Of a stretch of DNA of 64,000 nt, positions 31,972-42,796 are shown piece after piece. This stretch comes from Clarkia xantiana subsp. parviflora. Taxonomy: Eukaryota; Streptophyta; Magnoliopsida; Myrtales; Onagraceae. Numbering within the stretch: the stretch's first letter is position 1; every line of letters begins with the position of its first letter. Under the pieces are notes generated by a model that saw nothing but the letters and a program-made list of their open reading frames with translations, did not search any database and was not told where the DNA came from. The DNA lies in assembly GCA_036873135.1 (NCBI GenBank), contig JAPTYO010000012.1, forward strand, positions 8,068,090 to 8,132,089, in the 5' to 3' direction. The translations under genes were made by a program, and so were the position numbers.

Positions 31972-33555
31972 TTAAACTCTAAAACGCTTTACACGACTAC
32001 GCATCTCGCCGAGTGCGTCGAGTGCTTGTTCTCTAGTCCTAATGAATGCGACAGACAAATGCTTTGAAAAAAGTTTCAGTCTTCTTGCTCTCCGTTTGAA
32101 CTTTTCAAGATCAGTGCTTAACCGCGTCTTCTGCCTCTCTTTCACTTTAATAGCCCACTGCTGGTGCATGACGGTGGTTCGTGCTTCAGAGAGTTCTCTT
32201 TGTAAACGCCGGATTTCTTCTTTGGAACGTGTGCAATCCTGGGCCCAGGTGGCGCATTGGATCTCGACTCGGGCAGCTAGTGTGTCATACGCGTCTTCAT
32301 GGGAAGGTGGCGCGTCTCGCGGCTTTTGTCCAATGATTTCTGCGGGGTCAATAATCGGGTCCTCGACGTTAGTATGAAAGCGGTAGATGTACTCCTTAGA
32401 GGCATGATGCATCCGTTCTTCTTCTCCGATATCCCCGGGCGGTTGGATTTTTTCTTCAATTCGACTTTCCCAGATTGCATGTATTCTTTGAGCTGCCTGT
32501 TTAAGCACGGTTTGAGTGACTTTGTTGTCATCCCAGTCGAACATCGGAAGAGGTTCCTTTGTGCTAGTTGGTATGCCTTGAAAACCACCGAGCTGTCGAA
32601 CGACTCGGGCTGGGTAGGTGACCGACGAGCTTAAGTGACTAATAAGAGGAATGCCGTTGAAATCTTTACACCTTAAAAATACAGGCTTTGGTGAAAACCA
32701 TCGAGCGACCCATAAAACGTCTTTAGGTAAAAGTTTTGAAAAATGTTTTTTCCATTCACGGGTGCTCCACCCCTTGTTCACATGATGAGCATAATCTACC
32801 ATTCTTGATATAATTTGTTTTTCAATAAGAAAATGAGCCTTGGGGAAACCGGCACCAATCTCCTTCAGGTGACTTAAAAACCATATTTGCAATAATGCTG
32901 GACTTGCTCTTAATCCTCCTCTCCCTTTAGCCTTTATGAAGTTTAGAGACGTGATTGTTTCAGTAAGCAACGCCACTACATAACTCCTGCCTTCGACCAC
33001 TTGAAGGACGACGTCGGCTAATGCCTCGTCTATATGGCTTTGGGAGCGGGGGAATAAGAGAGTTCCAAAAAATAGCAGGAGATAGGCGTGAGTTGCCCCT
33101 CGGATCATTCGGTTATCTTTCATCCTGAAACCAATCCAATTTATCAAGCGATTGATAGATAAACCCTGATGTGTAGCCACCATAAGCTCGTCAGCCATCT
33201 TCCCTCTGTTGGCCTGCAAGAGTTTAGAAAGCCTTTGTTTCTCGGCCGCTTCGAAACTTGGTAAGACGATTCCCTTATTCCATCCCGGGCCTTGTATTAG
33301 CTGGCGATACTCTTCGAGGGTTGGGGTGAGCTCTATGCCGTTGATGACGAACACTGCCTTCTCCGAATTCCAATGGTCAGCCAAAGCTTCTAGCAAGTGC
33401 CACTCTATCTTGTAATCAGCAAGACGTTGAATTCCTCCGACGAGTTGGGTGACATAGTCTTGCTCCGTTTTCAGCATGGCGTTCCAAAGGCGGTTAATGT
33501 CGTTCCTAGGAGCCGGAACGATCGTAATGCGAGGGCACTTGAGCAGTCTTTCCAT
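31972..33555 (-). CDS. Element N ORF1 protein (Ogre-type, DUF7745-like)
   Basis: 527 codons starting MERLLKCPRI, open throughout, between the 5' LTR and gag. The front 300 residues contain HLLEALADHWNSEKAVFVIN and ELTPTLEEYRQLIQGPGW, like the plant DUF7745/plant-mobile-domain type proteins that Ogre elements carry in this position. The back part (about 430-527) is strongly charged and helical (RRLQRELSEA, KFKRRARRLK), suggesting a coiled coil. Its biochemical role is unknown. It is the first ORF on the element RNA, so it may need its own translation strategy relative to gag. The domain name is from memory of the family. Confidence 0.8.
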   Translation of the reverse strand: MERLLKCPRITIVPAPRNDINRLWNAMLKTEQDYVTQLVGGIQRLADYKIEWHLLEALADHWNSEKAVFVINGIELTPTLEEYRQLIQGPGWNKGIVLPSFEAAEKQRLSKLLQANRGKMADELMVATHQGLSINRLINWIGFRMKDNRMIRGATHAYLLLFFGTLLFPRSQSHIDEALADVVLQVVEGRSYVVALLTETITSLNFIKAKGRGGLRASPALLQIWFLSHLKEIGAGFPKAHFLIEKQIISRMVDYAHHVNKGWSTREWKKHFSKLLPKDVLWVARWFSPKPVFLRCKDFNGIPLISHLSSSVTYPARVVRQLGGFQGIPTSTKEPLPMFDWDDNKVTQTVLKQAAQRIHAIWESRIEEKIQPPGDIGEEERMHHASKEYIYRFHTNVEDPIIDPAEIIGQKPRDAPPSHEDAYDTLAARVEIQCATWAQDCTRSKEEIRRLQRELSEARTTVMHQQWAIKVKERQKTRLSTDLEKFKRRARRLKLFSKHLSVAFIRTREQALDALGEMRSRVKRFRV

Positions 33556-34141
33556 CTTTACTAAATGGAGTGTAAAGCGGTTTAGAGTTATGAAGTGAAT
33601 GACACATATATTTTTTTAAAAATGATGTGCAATGCATGCTTGAAAAGTAAATTTCCACTAATATCCAGTTCACGATTACATATATGGTGCAATAAAAGAA
33701 GTTACATTAGACCCAAATTCTATACAAGATAAATTACAGGGGCCTAGAACAATTAGAAGGAGAACACACGCAATTACGCATAGCAGTCGGATAGAAGCTT
33801 CAGGTGTGTATTTTTGCTTTGTTCTAAAAGGTGAGTTCCACTGATAGGCTTCCGACACGGTGGTTTCCTCACCCCATTATAGGGATCACGGGACCTTCAC
33901 GAGTGGTGGAGTTGTTCCGAATCGTTCCGGCGGCTCGGCCGCGCGGTCGTACTCTTACTAACTCTCCGGGGTTCCTAGTTGCCCTGGGTTTTAGGCGTTT
34001 GGTTCTTATTCTAGAGTGGTGCGTGCGGTTTTAATCAAAACGAACAAACGTTAGCAAAAAACTTATACAAAATAAGAGTAACACTTATACAAACTAAAAC
34101 ATGGCAAACATGAAACTTTAACAAGCCTGAACCCTCTAACT
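33556..34141 (-). other. 5' untranslated region of element N
   Basis: Between the primer site and ORF1 I see no credible coding frame or repeat. Moderately AT-rich sequence consistent with a long Ogre leader. Confidence 0.5.
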
Positions 34142-34159
34142 TCCCCAGCAGAGTCGCCA
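34142..34159 (-). other. Primer-binding site of element N
   Basis: On the minus strand TGGCGACTCTGCTGGGGA lies three bases inside the 5' LTR. TGG at its start would pair with the CCA end of a tRNA. I did not assign the tRNA species. Confidence 0.7.
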
Positions 34160-34162
34160 AAT

Positions 34163-35458
34163 TGTCGGACCTAAAATCTGACATAATGCGAATTACGTTT
34201 TGAAAACGTGGAATTTTGGAAAGAGTCGCCACTAGCTAATTACGGCTAACTAGAAACCTAAATTACCTAGGTAAAAAAACAAATTAGCACCTAAGTAATT
34301 AATTGGTCTGCGTTCAAAGATTTTGGGATCGGGGGTTCCGTTACGAATTAAAAAAAAATCTAATCACGCCCTTTCGGTACTTAATTAACATATTTGCCAG
34401 TTTTAAAATTAAACTAAATTCACGCGAAATATTTGACATCGGCAAAATTAAACCTAAAAAAAAAACTCATTATGCGCCTAAATTCCCTAATAGAAATAAA
34501 ATCTAATTAACGTCAAACATGCTCAAAATCCTAGCACAATTTAGTAGACACATATTATACACATATATTCATTAGGCATGCTATTTTATTAATCTACATC
34601 TAAACTAGTTAATTAACATGATATAATAATAACTATACTAATAATAACAATAACACAAATAATAATAATAATAATAAATAATAATAATAATAACAGAAAT
34701 AATAAATAAATAAAAAAGAAAAAAAATAAAAAAAATAAAGACCAGGGCGTGCGAAACTACCTGCCGGAGGGGGGGAAGACCTGCGCTGGCAGCGGACCAG
34801 GTCCTGGGTTGGCAAGGCGGCGGCGCGACGCAGCAGGTGGGACGGGTGGCTGGTCGTTGGCGACGGCGGCGGACGGAGCGCGGCGGCTGAACAGGGCACG
34901 AATCTGGGAATAGCTACAGCAGGTGCAGCTACGGTGGTCGGAGCTGGCGACGGCCTTGGGCTGGGTGAGGGTCGGACTGGGGCGGCGACAGGCGGGGCGG
35001 CACGGCGCGGTCGGGGCTGACGGAGGCGGCGGCGGCGGTAGGTCTGCCGGAGCTCTGGTGCTGGACGGGAGAAGATGAAACAAAATACCAAGCACGAATT
35101 TCGAGGGAAAACACTATTTTATTATAATTTTTTTCTGTGTGTATTACATAGATGCTAGGGGTCTATTTATAGGTAAATTAGACCCAAAAATTAGGAAAAC
35201 ATATATTTCTCTAATATGCACTTAATAAATCCGAAAATTATATATATATATATTTATGATTTTTGCCATAAATATATACTATATATTTTCTGATTATTAC
35301 ATCATTTATTGCATATGTATTTTCCTAACTTAAACTGAGCCTATTTTTGGCAACTCCGTGACCTTCCATATTTAAATACTTCCTTTTTTAAACGCGTTAC
35401 ACATAACATTTTTGACGTGTTACGCACGTGTCGCGCGTACCAAAATTAGGTGTTTACA
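34163..35458 (-). repeat. 5' LTR of element N (promoter LTR)
   Basis: 1296 bases, nearly identical to 22598-23904. Visible differences are one substitution (AATTGAA versus AATAGAA) and length changes in A runs and a TA run. A TATA box is read on the minus strand at 35163-35172. Confidence 0.95.
35163..35172 (-). promoter_or_regulatory. TATA box of the N LTR
   Basis: CTATAAATAG on the minus strand, with the GC-rich block lying about 80 bases downstream in the transcribed direction. The duplicate in the 3' LTR is at 23607-23616. Confidence 0.7.
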
Positions 35459-35463
35459 AGTAC

Positions 35464-36170
35464 TTCTAATATAATCAATGTAAATACACGCAAGTATCTA
35501 ATAAAGTCAATCTACATTTGTAGGTACACATCTATCTCTTGCACGATATTTTTTGGATTAAAACGCGAAGACAATTAAACTACGCGCTTATTATCTACAT
35601 CAATAATCCAAGAAATCATGCCACGTGCAAGCAAAATCTAGCATACGTTATGACAACGTTTATCATCAACAACAAATGGATGACCACATAAAAAAGACAT
35701 CATCATAGAGCCAAACACTTGGAGTTAATCCCAAGCCACTATCAAAGACAACATATTGCAAATACACATAATGAAAGATACTTGCATACCTACACCAAAA
35801 AGGAGTTTATTTCTCCTAAGTTGGCATCTATCTCAAGAAGGCGCCAGCAACACAAAACAATGGCGCTATGCCCACAACCAACTCATATGACGCAAGGACA
35901 ACTTGCGGAATACCTACAAAAAAGGAACTCATAGCAATTCTCTGCTCAAGGTGACGACTATTCAAGAAGCTGTCATCTATAAACAATATCTTGGATTAAT
36001 ACCAAGATCTACTATCAAAACGACGACTATTCACAGGCGTCAACCACAAGCAATATCTTGGATTAACACCAAGGCCTGCCATCAAAATAGCATGTCAAGG
36101 ATAGAGACAAATCCTCACGTTCATAGCCATTCCCTGGAATCAGAACAGGATGGGCAAATACAATAACGGG
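35464..36170 (+). other. Element B sequence right of N
   Basis: Resumes the interrupted B sequence after the AGTAC duplication. No credible gene. It has AT-rich leader-like sequence and scattered ATCTTGGATTAA-like short repeats near 35985-36070. Confidence 0.5.
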
Positions 36171-36870
36171 TTAATCACCCTGCATAACGGATGTCCTCTG
36201 TCTAGACGACAATCCCATGATACGAATTCCTTTTATGGATTCACTCTTTATAACGGATGTCCTTTGTTTAGACGACAATCCCATGGTACGAATTCCTTTT
36301 ATGGGTTCACTCTTTATAACGGATGTCCTCTGTTTAGACGACAATCCCATGGTACGAATTCCTTTTATGGGTTCACTCTTTATAACGGATGTCCTCTGTT
36401 TAGACGACAATCCCATGGTACGAATTCCTTTTATGGGTCCACTCTTTATAACGGATGTCCTCTGTTTAGACGACAATCCCATGGTACGAATTCCTTTTAT
36501 GGGTTCACTCTGCATAACGGATGTCCTCTGTCTAGACGACAATCCCATGATACGAATTCTTTTTATGGATTCACTCTTTATAACGGATGTCCTCTGTTTA
36601 GACGACAATCCCATGGTACGAATTCCTTTTATGGGTTCACTCTGCATAACGGATGTCCTCTGTCTAGACGACAATCCCATGATACGAATTCCTTTTATGG
36701 ATTCACTCTTTATAACGGATGTCCTCTGTTTAGACGACAATCCCATGGTACGAATTCCTTTTATAGGTTCACTCTGCATAACGGATGTCCTCTGTTTAGA
36801 CGACAATCCAATGTTACGAATTCCTGGTATGGGTGCACCCTTTATAGCGGAAGTCCTCTTACTAGACGAC
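36171..36870. repeat. 66-bp tandem array of element B
   Basis: About ten copies of a 66-base unit containing AACGGATGTCCTCTGTTTAG, ACGACAATCCCATGGTACGA and TTCCTTTTATGGG. Because 66 is a multiple of three and the unit lacks stops, long artificial frames appear on both strands. I treat these as by-products. The array lies between the ends of the convergent sense and antisense genes. Confidence 0.93.
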
Positions 36871-37860
36871 ACTGCCATACTACAGACTTTCAAAGCCGTG
36901 ATGCATGATTCCTGGACGCAGAAAACATGCATCACAATTCATACTCTCAAAAGTGCTACATGGTCCCTGGACGCAGGAATCATGTATCACAAATATTTTT
37001 ACCAAATATTTTGTCAAACACTTTATAAAATATTTTATGTATCAAACACCTTGCCAAACATTTTATCAAACAAGAATTTCAAGGTTCAAAAAACACCTTT
37101 TCAAAAACCGAAAAGTTTTTACGTATGCTTCCCCAACGCGGGTTGATACACGTTGGGAGGTGCGCACCCTGTTTAAAACTCATAAAATTTACAAGTAGAG
37201 TCTTGTACAACGTCGCCTTAGAGTGGAACTAAGAGACGGTATAAACTAGTATCTTGCTCAAGCAAAGATGACACATTGCAAACATACTACTTGTTAAGTC
37301 GCTATACGCGAGTCACTTGACAAGTTTCGACTGATATAGTGTCAAGCTATGCAGGAAGACGTACAACATGCACAACGCATTGTACAAACAATCTTGAATT
37401 AGAAAGTGGCTATCGGTCACGATTGCGGGGACTACGTTTACACTACTAGTCATCCACGTCCAGTAAACACAGTAAGCGATAACGGTATGAAATATTACTA
37501 ACAAGTTATCATGCAAACTGCTGTGTGTAAAACAGGTTCATACGACGTAGTTCAAAGCGAACAAGTCACAAACAACAACTCCAACAAGTTTCTAAACATA
37601 GAATCCGGGGGGCAAACGAGCTCATAAACGAGTTCAACACATCGAAAAGATGACACAAATCAAAGGAGTCCATCATCCCTGACAGGGCTGGGCGGAACAG
37701 GCAGATGTTGCACATTAGTGCCGCCACCATCTTCTCCAAACAAAAATGCAAACTCAGATGTTGCAGTATCTAAGCGACGAAACTCGGCAACTTACCTAAC
37801 ATCAGACTCCGCATACGGCCCTAACTTGTCAAAAGGAAAGCCAGGAGCAAGAATACTCAC

Positions 37861-39997
37861 TCAACGAATAAAGTCCTCAGCAAACTCGCTGAGCATCGGA
37901 GTAGCCTTCGCTGTGGCAGCAGTAGTAACTGCGCTATCAAATCCAGGGGTAGAAGGGAACTTGCTAAGTCCCTCTTCAATGCCAGCCTTCATCTCTGCCT
38001 CACGAACTTCCCGGCAGGCAACCTTGTGCTTGCTTGCGTTATCAGAAATTGCCTTCTCAATGGCGGCGTTCTCAGATTCAAGCTGAACAAGGCTGGCATG
38101 ATCAGACTCATAACGAGCATCAAAATCCGTCTTCTTCAATGAAAGACGGCGCACTTCATCCTTAGCTTCCTCAAGCTCCTTAGACAAAGTGGCAGCTTTG
38201 TCAGCAATGGCACGGTTCTCCTGAACAAGCTCTAACATGAAAGAGGCCAGGTGTACCATGTCGGAAACAACCCGAAAACAAGGCCACAATAAACATACAT
38301 GTTCGGGAACAACGAACATAGCGAAGTGGAAAAAGATACTCACTGGAGTGAATCCAGACAACGATCTCTCAACAAATGTCCGTGCTTCCTCGTCACTCGA
38401 GGGTCGGACAACTCGATCACCAGGAGGAATAGATCGATGAAGAACATGCACGCCAACTTCAGGCATGCTCAGCTGGCAGTTCTTGGGAAAAGTAACATCC
38501 CCTGCCACGTACGGCATCCACTTACCATCTGAAATATCACCATCCAAAGGGCTAAGCAAATCCGCACGTCCAAGTGGCGGGATCGCTACATATAAACCAA
38601 GCAGCGTTATGCAAAGGCCAAAAATAAAGTATATAAAGGCACATATTCAAGTGTCTAGCTTATACCAGAAAGAAGAGAACGTTCCACCCCGGACCGCTCC
38701 TTCGAACAGGGGGCAGACAACGCATCCTCACTACCGCCAACTCCCTTCCCTTTATGGCAGGAAGGAGTAGGAACGGTCACAGTAGTCTTCGGACGCTTTG
38801 AACTGCTCGAAGAACGCGCCCCATTGGTGGACCGTTTGGAAGAGTCAGGAGCAGCAACAACGCGGTCAGTAACAAGCGCCGTACGACCTGCGAGTAGCAT
38901 ACAAAGTTACAACCCAACTGAGAAAATTATTCTCTCAAAAAAATTATCTATCTTTACCACGTCCAGAAGGCGCTGATGATCCAGAAACAAGTGGGGGAAC
39001 GATCCTCCCGCTAGAAGCAATCTTGCGAGCGGCCGCCGTCTGCAAAGACGAGCTTTTTCCGTCAAACCAACCTACAGTGCAACACGGTAGAAAGTTATAA
39101 AAGTGATCAACATACCGAAGTTGCAGAAGGGAGCACATGGATCCCAACATCAATCAATTCTTGATCGGATGCACGCAATGAGCAAGTAAAGCCGCGCGTT
39201 TGTTGACAACGATATATCTGCTTTATCACTTCCTTATCCGACGTGGAGAGTTCCCGAAAAGCAGGTGCGGGATCAAATTTCTGAACGTACTCGACGTCCC
39301 AAGTTGTCCCCGCATCATGAACAAAGAAGTAATGATGCCTCCAATGGTCGGCAGACCGATCCGCGGTAGCGACCAATCGGTAGCTAGGATCCCACTTGGC
39401 TTCCCCAAGACCAAGTGCCTCAAAGCCATCGCTCTGCAAGTTTGGCCAACGAACTTTCACACCGCATAATCCCGCTGAGTCTGAACTCTTAAGCTGATAG
39501 AAACAGCGAAAGAGGATACGAGAATAACGCCAGGATTGCTTGTGAAGCAACACTCGGAAACAAGTCCATACTCTAATCCCGTTCGGCGCGAGATCTAAAG
39601 GGGAAATCCCATATCCGCTGCAAAGATCAACCAAGTCGGAACAGTAGGGAAACCGCAAACCCTCCCTAACGTGTGATGTGTACACAACGGATAAATCTAC
39701 AGGCGGAGGAGTAGCATCTCCCAGACTGCTATCAGGAAGTACCTCAAAGGGGTAGAAAGCCTCGGTACAAGCATCAAGTCCGGAAGCACTCGCATACAAG
39801 GTAAACAGGGATCTATCCAAGCGGTTAGTATAATACCTAACCAACGCCTCAGTCTCTCCAGTGGGAGGTACCCCAACAGCTATCCCCTCATCAGTATCTA
39901 AAACACTATCTGCCGGCAAGACCGGGTCTACGTCCAAGACATCTTCTATAACGGAATTAAAGGGAGTCTGCAACAGAGAAGTGGTGAACTTACTCAT
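37861..39997 (-). CDS. Element B antisense multi-exon gene (gypsy-type-transposon-like plus coiled coil)
   Basis: Minus-strand gene converging on gag. The start is the ATG at 39997 (MSKFTTSLLQ), just after an 18-bp repeat array. Inferred exons: 39997-39116, 39039-38958, 38887-38666, 38585-38344 and a last part ending at 37861. Joins keep phases 0, 1, 1, 0. Exon 1 holds a conserved core (LRFPYCSDLVDLCSGYG, DLAPNGIRVWTCFRVLL, HHYFFVHD) resembling the plant 'putative gypsy type transposon' family. Exons 2-3 are basic and serine-rich (GRTALVTDRVV, SSSSSKRPKTTV). The last part is a coiled coil starting SDMVHLASFMLELVQENRA. The last intron has its GTGAGT donor but no AG before the conserved SDMV block. 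It is open in frame, so it could be retained. Architecture matches the gene in element C. Function unknown. Confidence 0.72.
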
Positions 39998-40069
39998 TGT
40001 ATCACCGTGATCAAAGGGAAGGGAGCTCCACAAGAAGTTACTACAATCCCACAACCTGCAAGAAGCAAT

Positions 40070-40740
40070 CAACATCAATGCGCGTATCAAAGTTAACGCG
40101 CGTATCAAAGTTAACGCGCGTATCAAAGTTAACGCGCGTATCAAAGTTAACGCGCGTATCAACATCAATGCGCGTACCAAAGTTAACGCGCGTATCAACA
40201 TCAATGCGCGTATCAAGGTTAACGCGCGTATCAACATCAATGCGCGTATCAAGGTTAACGCGCGTATCAACATCAATGCGCGTATCAAAGTTAACGCGCG
40301 TATCAACATCAATGCGCGTATCAAGGTTAACGCGCGTATCAACATCAATGCGCGTATCAAGGTTAACGCGCGTATCAACATCAATGCGCGTATCAAAGTT
40401 AACGCGCGTATCAACATCAATGCGCGTACCAAAGTTAACGCGCGTATCAACATCAATGCGCGTATCAACATCAATGCGTGTATCAAGGTTAACGCGCGTA
40501 TCAACGTCAATGCGCGTATCAGGGTTAACGCGCGTATCAGCATCAATGCGCGTATCAAGGTTAACGCGCGTATCAACATCAATGCGTGTATCAAAGTTAA
40601 CGCGCGTATCAACATCAATGCGCGTATTAAGCTTAACGCGCGTATCAATATCAATGCGCGTATCCAAGTTAACGCACGTATCAAAAGTCAACGCGCGGAT
40701 CAAAAGTCAACGCGCGTACCAAAAGTCAACGCACATGACC
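40070..40740. repeat. 18-bp/36-bp tandem array upstream of the B antisense gene
   Basis: About 36 copies of two alternating 18-mers, GCGCGTATCAAAGTTAAC and GCGCGTATCAACATCAAT, forming a 36-bp higher-order unit through most of the array. The array ends about 70 bases before the antisense ATG and is rich in CpG (GCGCGT). Long frames reading LIRALT/LIRALM are artefacts of the unit length. Confidence 0.93.
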
Positions 40741-42117
40741 AAGTTTCACACGCATAGTGAAATTGGTACGTACCATGGAAGGGACTAGCATCCTAAGGGG
40801 CCATCATGCAAACGGGGGATTAACGCGATAAACCGTAAGAATCGGATACGGCAACGCTTAAGGAAATTTTTTCTCTAAGGCATCAAGACGACAAGTGACT
40901 ATGTCCAAAGTTATTGGGCAATCCCCGTCAACCAAAAAACCCGCCAAAAAGGAAAATCATGCATATTGACTAAAAAGCTTCTACGCGAAGATACGGGGAA
41001 TTCTACATCAAACACCCATGGAAATGGAAAATCGCCTAAATTATGGACAAACGACGATAATGACGGCAATCAATAAGCAATTACTCGACGTATAAGCCTC
41101 AGCAAGCAGTCCCACATGTCGACAACGAAAAATGACTTAATCAAGCAACAACACGGTGACATCGACATTCAAGTCGAAGCTGTCCTAAGAATTCGAGTTT
41201 CCAAAGTACCTCAAAACGTGACGAAAGGTATTCCAATGGACTCCCCTCGTCGAGACGATTCCGGAAAGGTGTGGACCGAAACGAGGCGAGCCCGGGAAGG
41301 CGGCGCGTGGGCCACACGCTCCGGCGAAGCCGCTCCACTTGCGGCGGCGCTGGAATCCTTGCGACGAACCGAGTCGAATGGTGGTGTCAACTTCCAAAAA
41401 CAAGCCAAAAATCAGACTCGAAACTGTCAAAACGTATCTAAGCTCCACGACGGCAAAGAAATTTTGCACACAAAAGCAATTTCGGGAAAGGGTGAATGAA
41501 TTACCTGCAAAGGGAGTGGAATGGTGAACTCCTAGGATGCTGGAAGGATAAATGGGGATGTGTGTATTTACTAATCCCAAAGAGATGCTTTATGGATAAG
41601 GATCAAAGGATTAGTTTACCTACACTCAAGACTAAACCCCTACAGTATACTCTACCCTCTCCTCCTAAAATATCTACTCCTATACATGTCTTGACATTGC
41701 ACATATCAAATCCATTATTATACACGTATGTTGCAATCACATGATTCATGATTCGGTAATCACTTAGTCATTTTAGAAACGTACGATTTCTATTTCTTGC
41801 ATTGCGTAATTACAATCTTGCCATGACTATTACTTATGTACGCATATGGATAGATACATGTTCGCATAGCACATTACCGTTTGCTCATGTCTCCAACGAT
41901 AATCATATCCGCGCATATACATTTCCTATTGCACTAACCATGATAATAGGAAACAAAGCCATCCGGCCGGAAAATCAAGCGACGGACGAAATCAAGATGC
42001 TTGCGTCCGACCAACGATCAAAACCGAAAGGTTAGCGTCAAACTCAAATTGGACAAATATCCTAACTTAAAATAGAGTCAAGAAAGGTTCTAAACCGTTA
42101 CTTGATTCGGGGGCAAG
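40741..42117 (+). other. Element B 3' region and polypurine tract
   Basis: No protein gene is supported. It has a short GC-rich block near 41220-41370 and an AT-rich tail. The last bases TTCGGGGGCAAG (polypurine tract, core 42109-42117) abut the 3' LTR. The block before the tract (AAATTGGACAAATATC, AGAGTCAAG) is shared with the D fragment at about 55350-55418. Confidence 0.6.
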
Positions 42118-42796
42118 TGATGGATAAATGTCCAATTCGGGTTCGTGTTTACGTTTCGGGCCTCGTAAACGTGTCGAAAATTACATCTCGGTTTAAAAAC
42201 ATCTCCCACGGTATCAAAACGGTCCGGATTACCTTACGGGTATCGCGCGACCACCGTATCCGCGATTACCGTTGCGTGTAGCGAAGTCAAGTTCGCACAT
42301 TACCAATATGGATGACGGTTACCGCATGATCTTGAACCGTCATCAAACCGCTCTAAAACCGGGTCCGGTCCCAAGAAAGCCTATAAATAGGAGGTCTTGG
42401 CCACCCATTTTCACACATTCTCTCATTTGCCCAACTTTGGTATTTTGAGCTCTGACTTCTCTCTAGAAATTCTCTCTCTAGAAATTACCTTTTTGCCACT
42501 ATAGTGACTTAAGCATCGGAGAGGGCTCCGCTAGCACTACCCCCCCCCCCTCTCCGTGCTAGCATTGGTCCTTAGTGCAGGATCCGAAGTTTGGGACACA
42601 ACCGTACCGAGTCACATCCGTACCGAGTCACATCCGTACCGAGTCATATCCGTACCGAGTCACAGCCAGTCCGAGACACAATCCTCACACGGGTGCAAGT
42701 CCGAAAACTCGTCAGTGGCCCAACCTCCGACGGAAGGGTTACAACCCGCACAACCACAGACGCATCCTCACGACCTTGTTCAATCCAGACGCAACA
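42118..42796 (+). repeat. 3' LTR of element B
   Basis: 679 bases, TGATGGATAAATG to GACGCAACA. It matches the 5' LTR except for at least four substitutions, a longer C run and the missing 162-base hairpin segment. Followed by the right TCGAC duplication. Confidence 0.92.

Larger units (their letters stand above)
22598..35458 (-). mobile_element. Element N: nearly intact Ogre-type Ty3/gypsy retrotransposon
   Basis: A 12.86-kb minus-strand element with LTRs at 34163-35458 (5') and 22598-23904 (3'), flanked by a perfect AGTAC duplication (22593-22597, 35459-35463). Order on its own strand: LTR, primer site, ORF1, gag-protease, a 170-base intron, reverse transcriptase-RNase H-second RNase H-integrase, repeat-rich 3' region, polypurine tract, LTR. 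An extra ORF1 before gag and an intron between protease and polymerase are hallmarks of Ogre elements. All coding frames are open. One clear substitution plus microsatellite length changes separate the LTRs, so insertion was recent. It interrupts element B. Confidence 0.95.
18548..42796 (+). mobile_element. Element B: non-autonomous Tat-like LTR element carrying a nested Ogre
   Basis: Two LTRs (18548-19386, 42118-42796) are flanked by a perfect TCGAC duplication (18543-18547 and 42797-42801). Without the nested element N and one copy of its duplication it is about 11.4 kb. Order: LTR, primer site, gag-protease-second-gag (broken), [N], 66-bp tandem array, antisense multi-exon gene, 18-bp tandem array, polypurine tract, LTR. 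No reverse transcriptase, RNase H or integrase sequence of its own was found. At least four substitutions between its LTRs (besides length changes) make it older than C and N. The B label is mine. Confidence 0.9.

Noticed and set aside
34633..35095. Proline/arginine-rich ORFs in the Ogre LTRs (also at 23068-23539)
   Set aside because: Identical in both LTRs because the LTRs are copies. Composition follows the GC-rich block, overlapping frames are equally open, and no domain is recognised.
36150..36935. Long repetitive open frames on both strands (22-residue repeats)
   Set aside because: The 66-bp unit is divisible by three and lacks stops, so frames stay open automatically. Both strands are equally open and no start context or homologue is seen.
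39072..39115. A 44-base intron (and 52 bases in C) using the first TAG acceptor in the antisense genes
   Set aside because: Using that acceptor breaks the frame in both elements. The downstream GCAG acceptors (giving 76- and 84-base introns) keep phase 0 in both and were preferred, although the skipped bases are themselves well conserved.
40000..40684. N-terminal extension of the B antisense protein made of LIRALT/LIRALM repeats
   Set aside because: It is the 18-bp array read in frame. The plausible start is the ATG at 39997, where the conserved protein begins.
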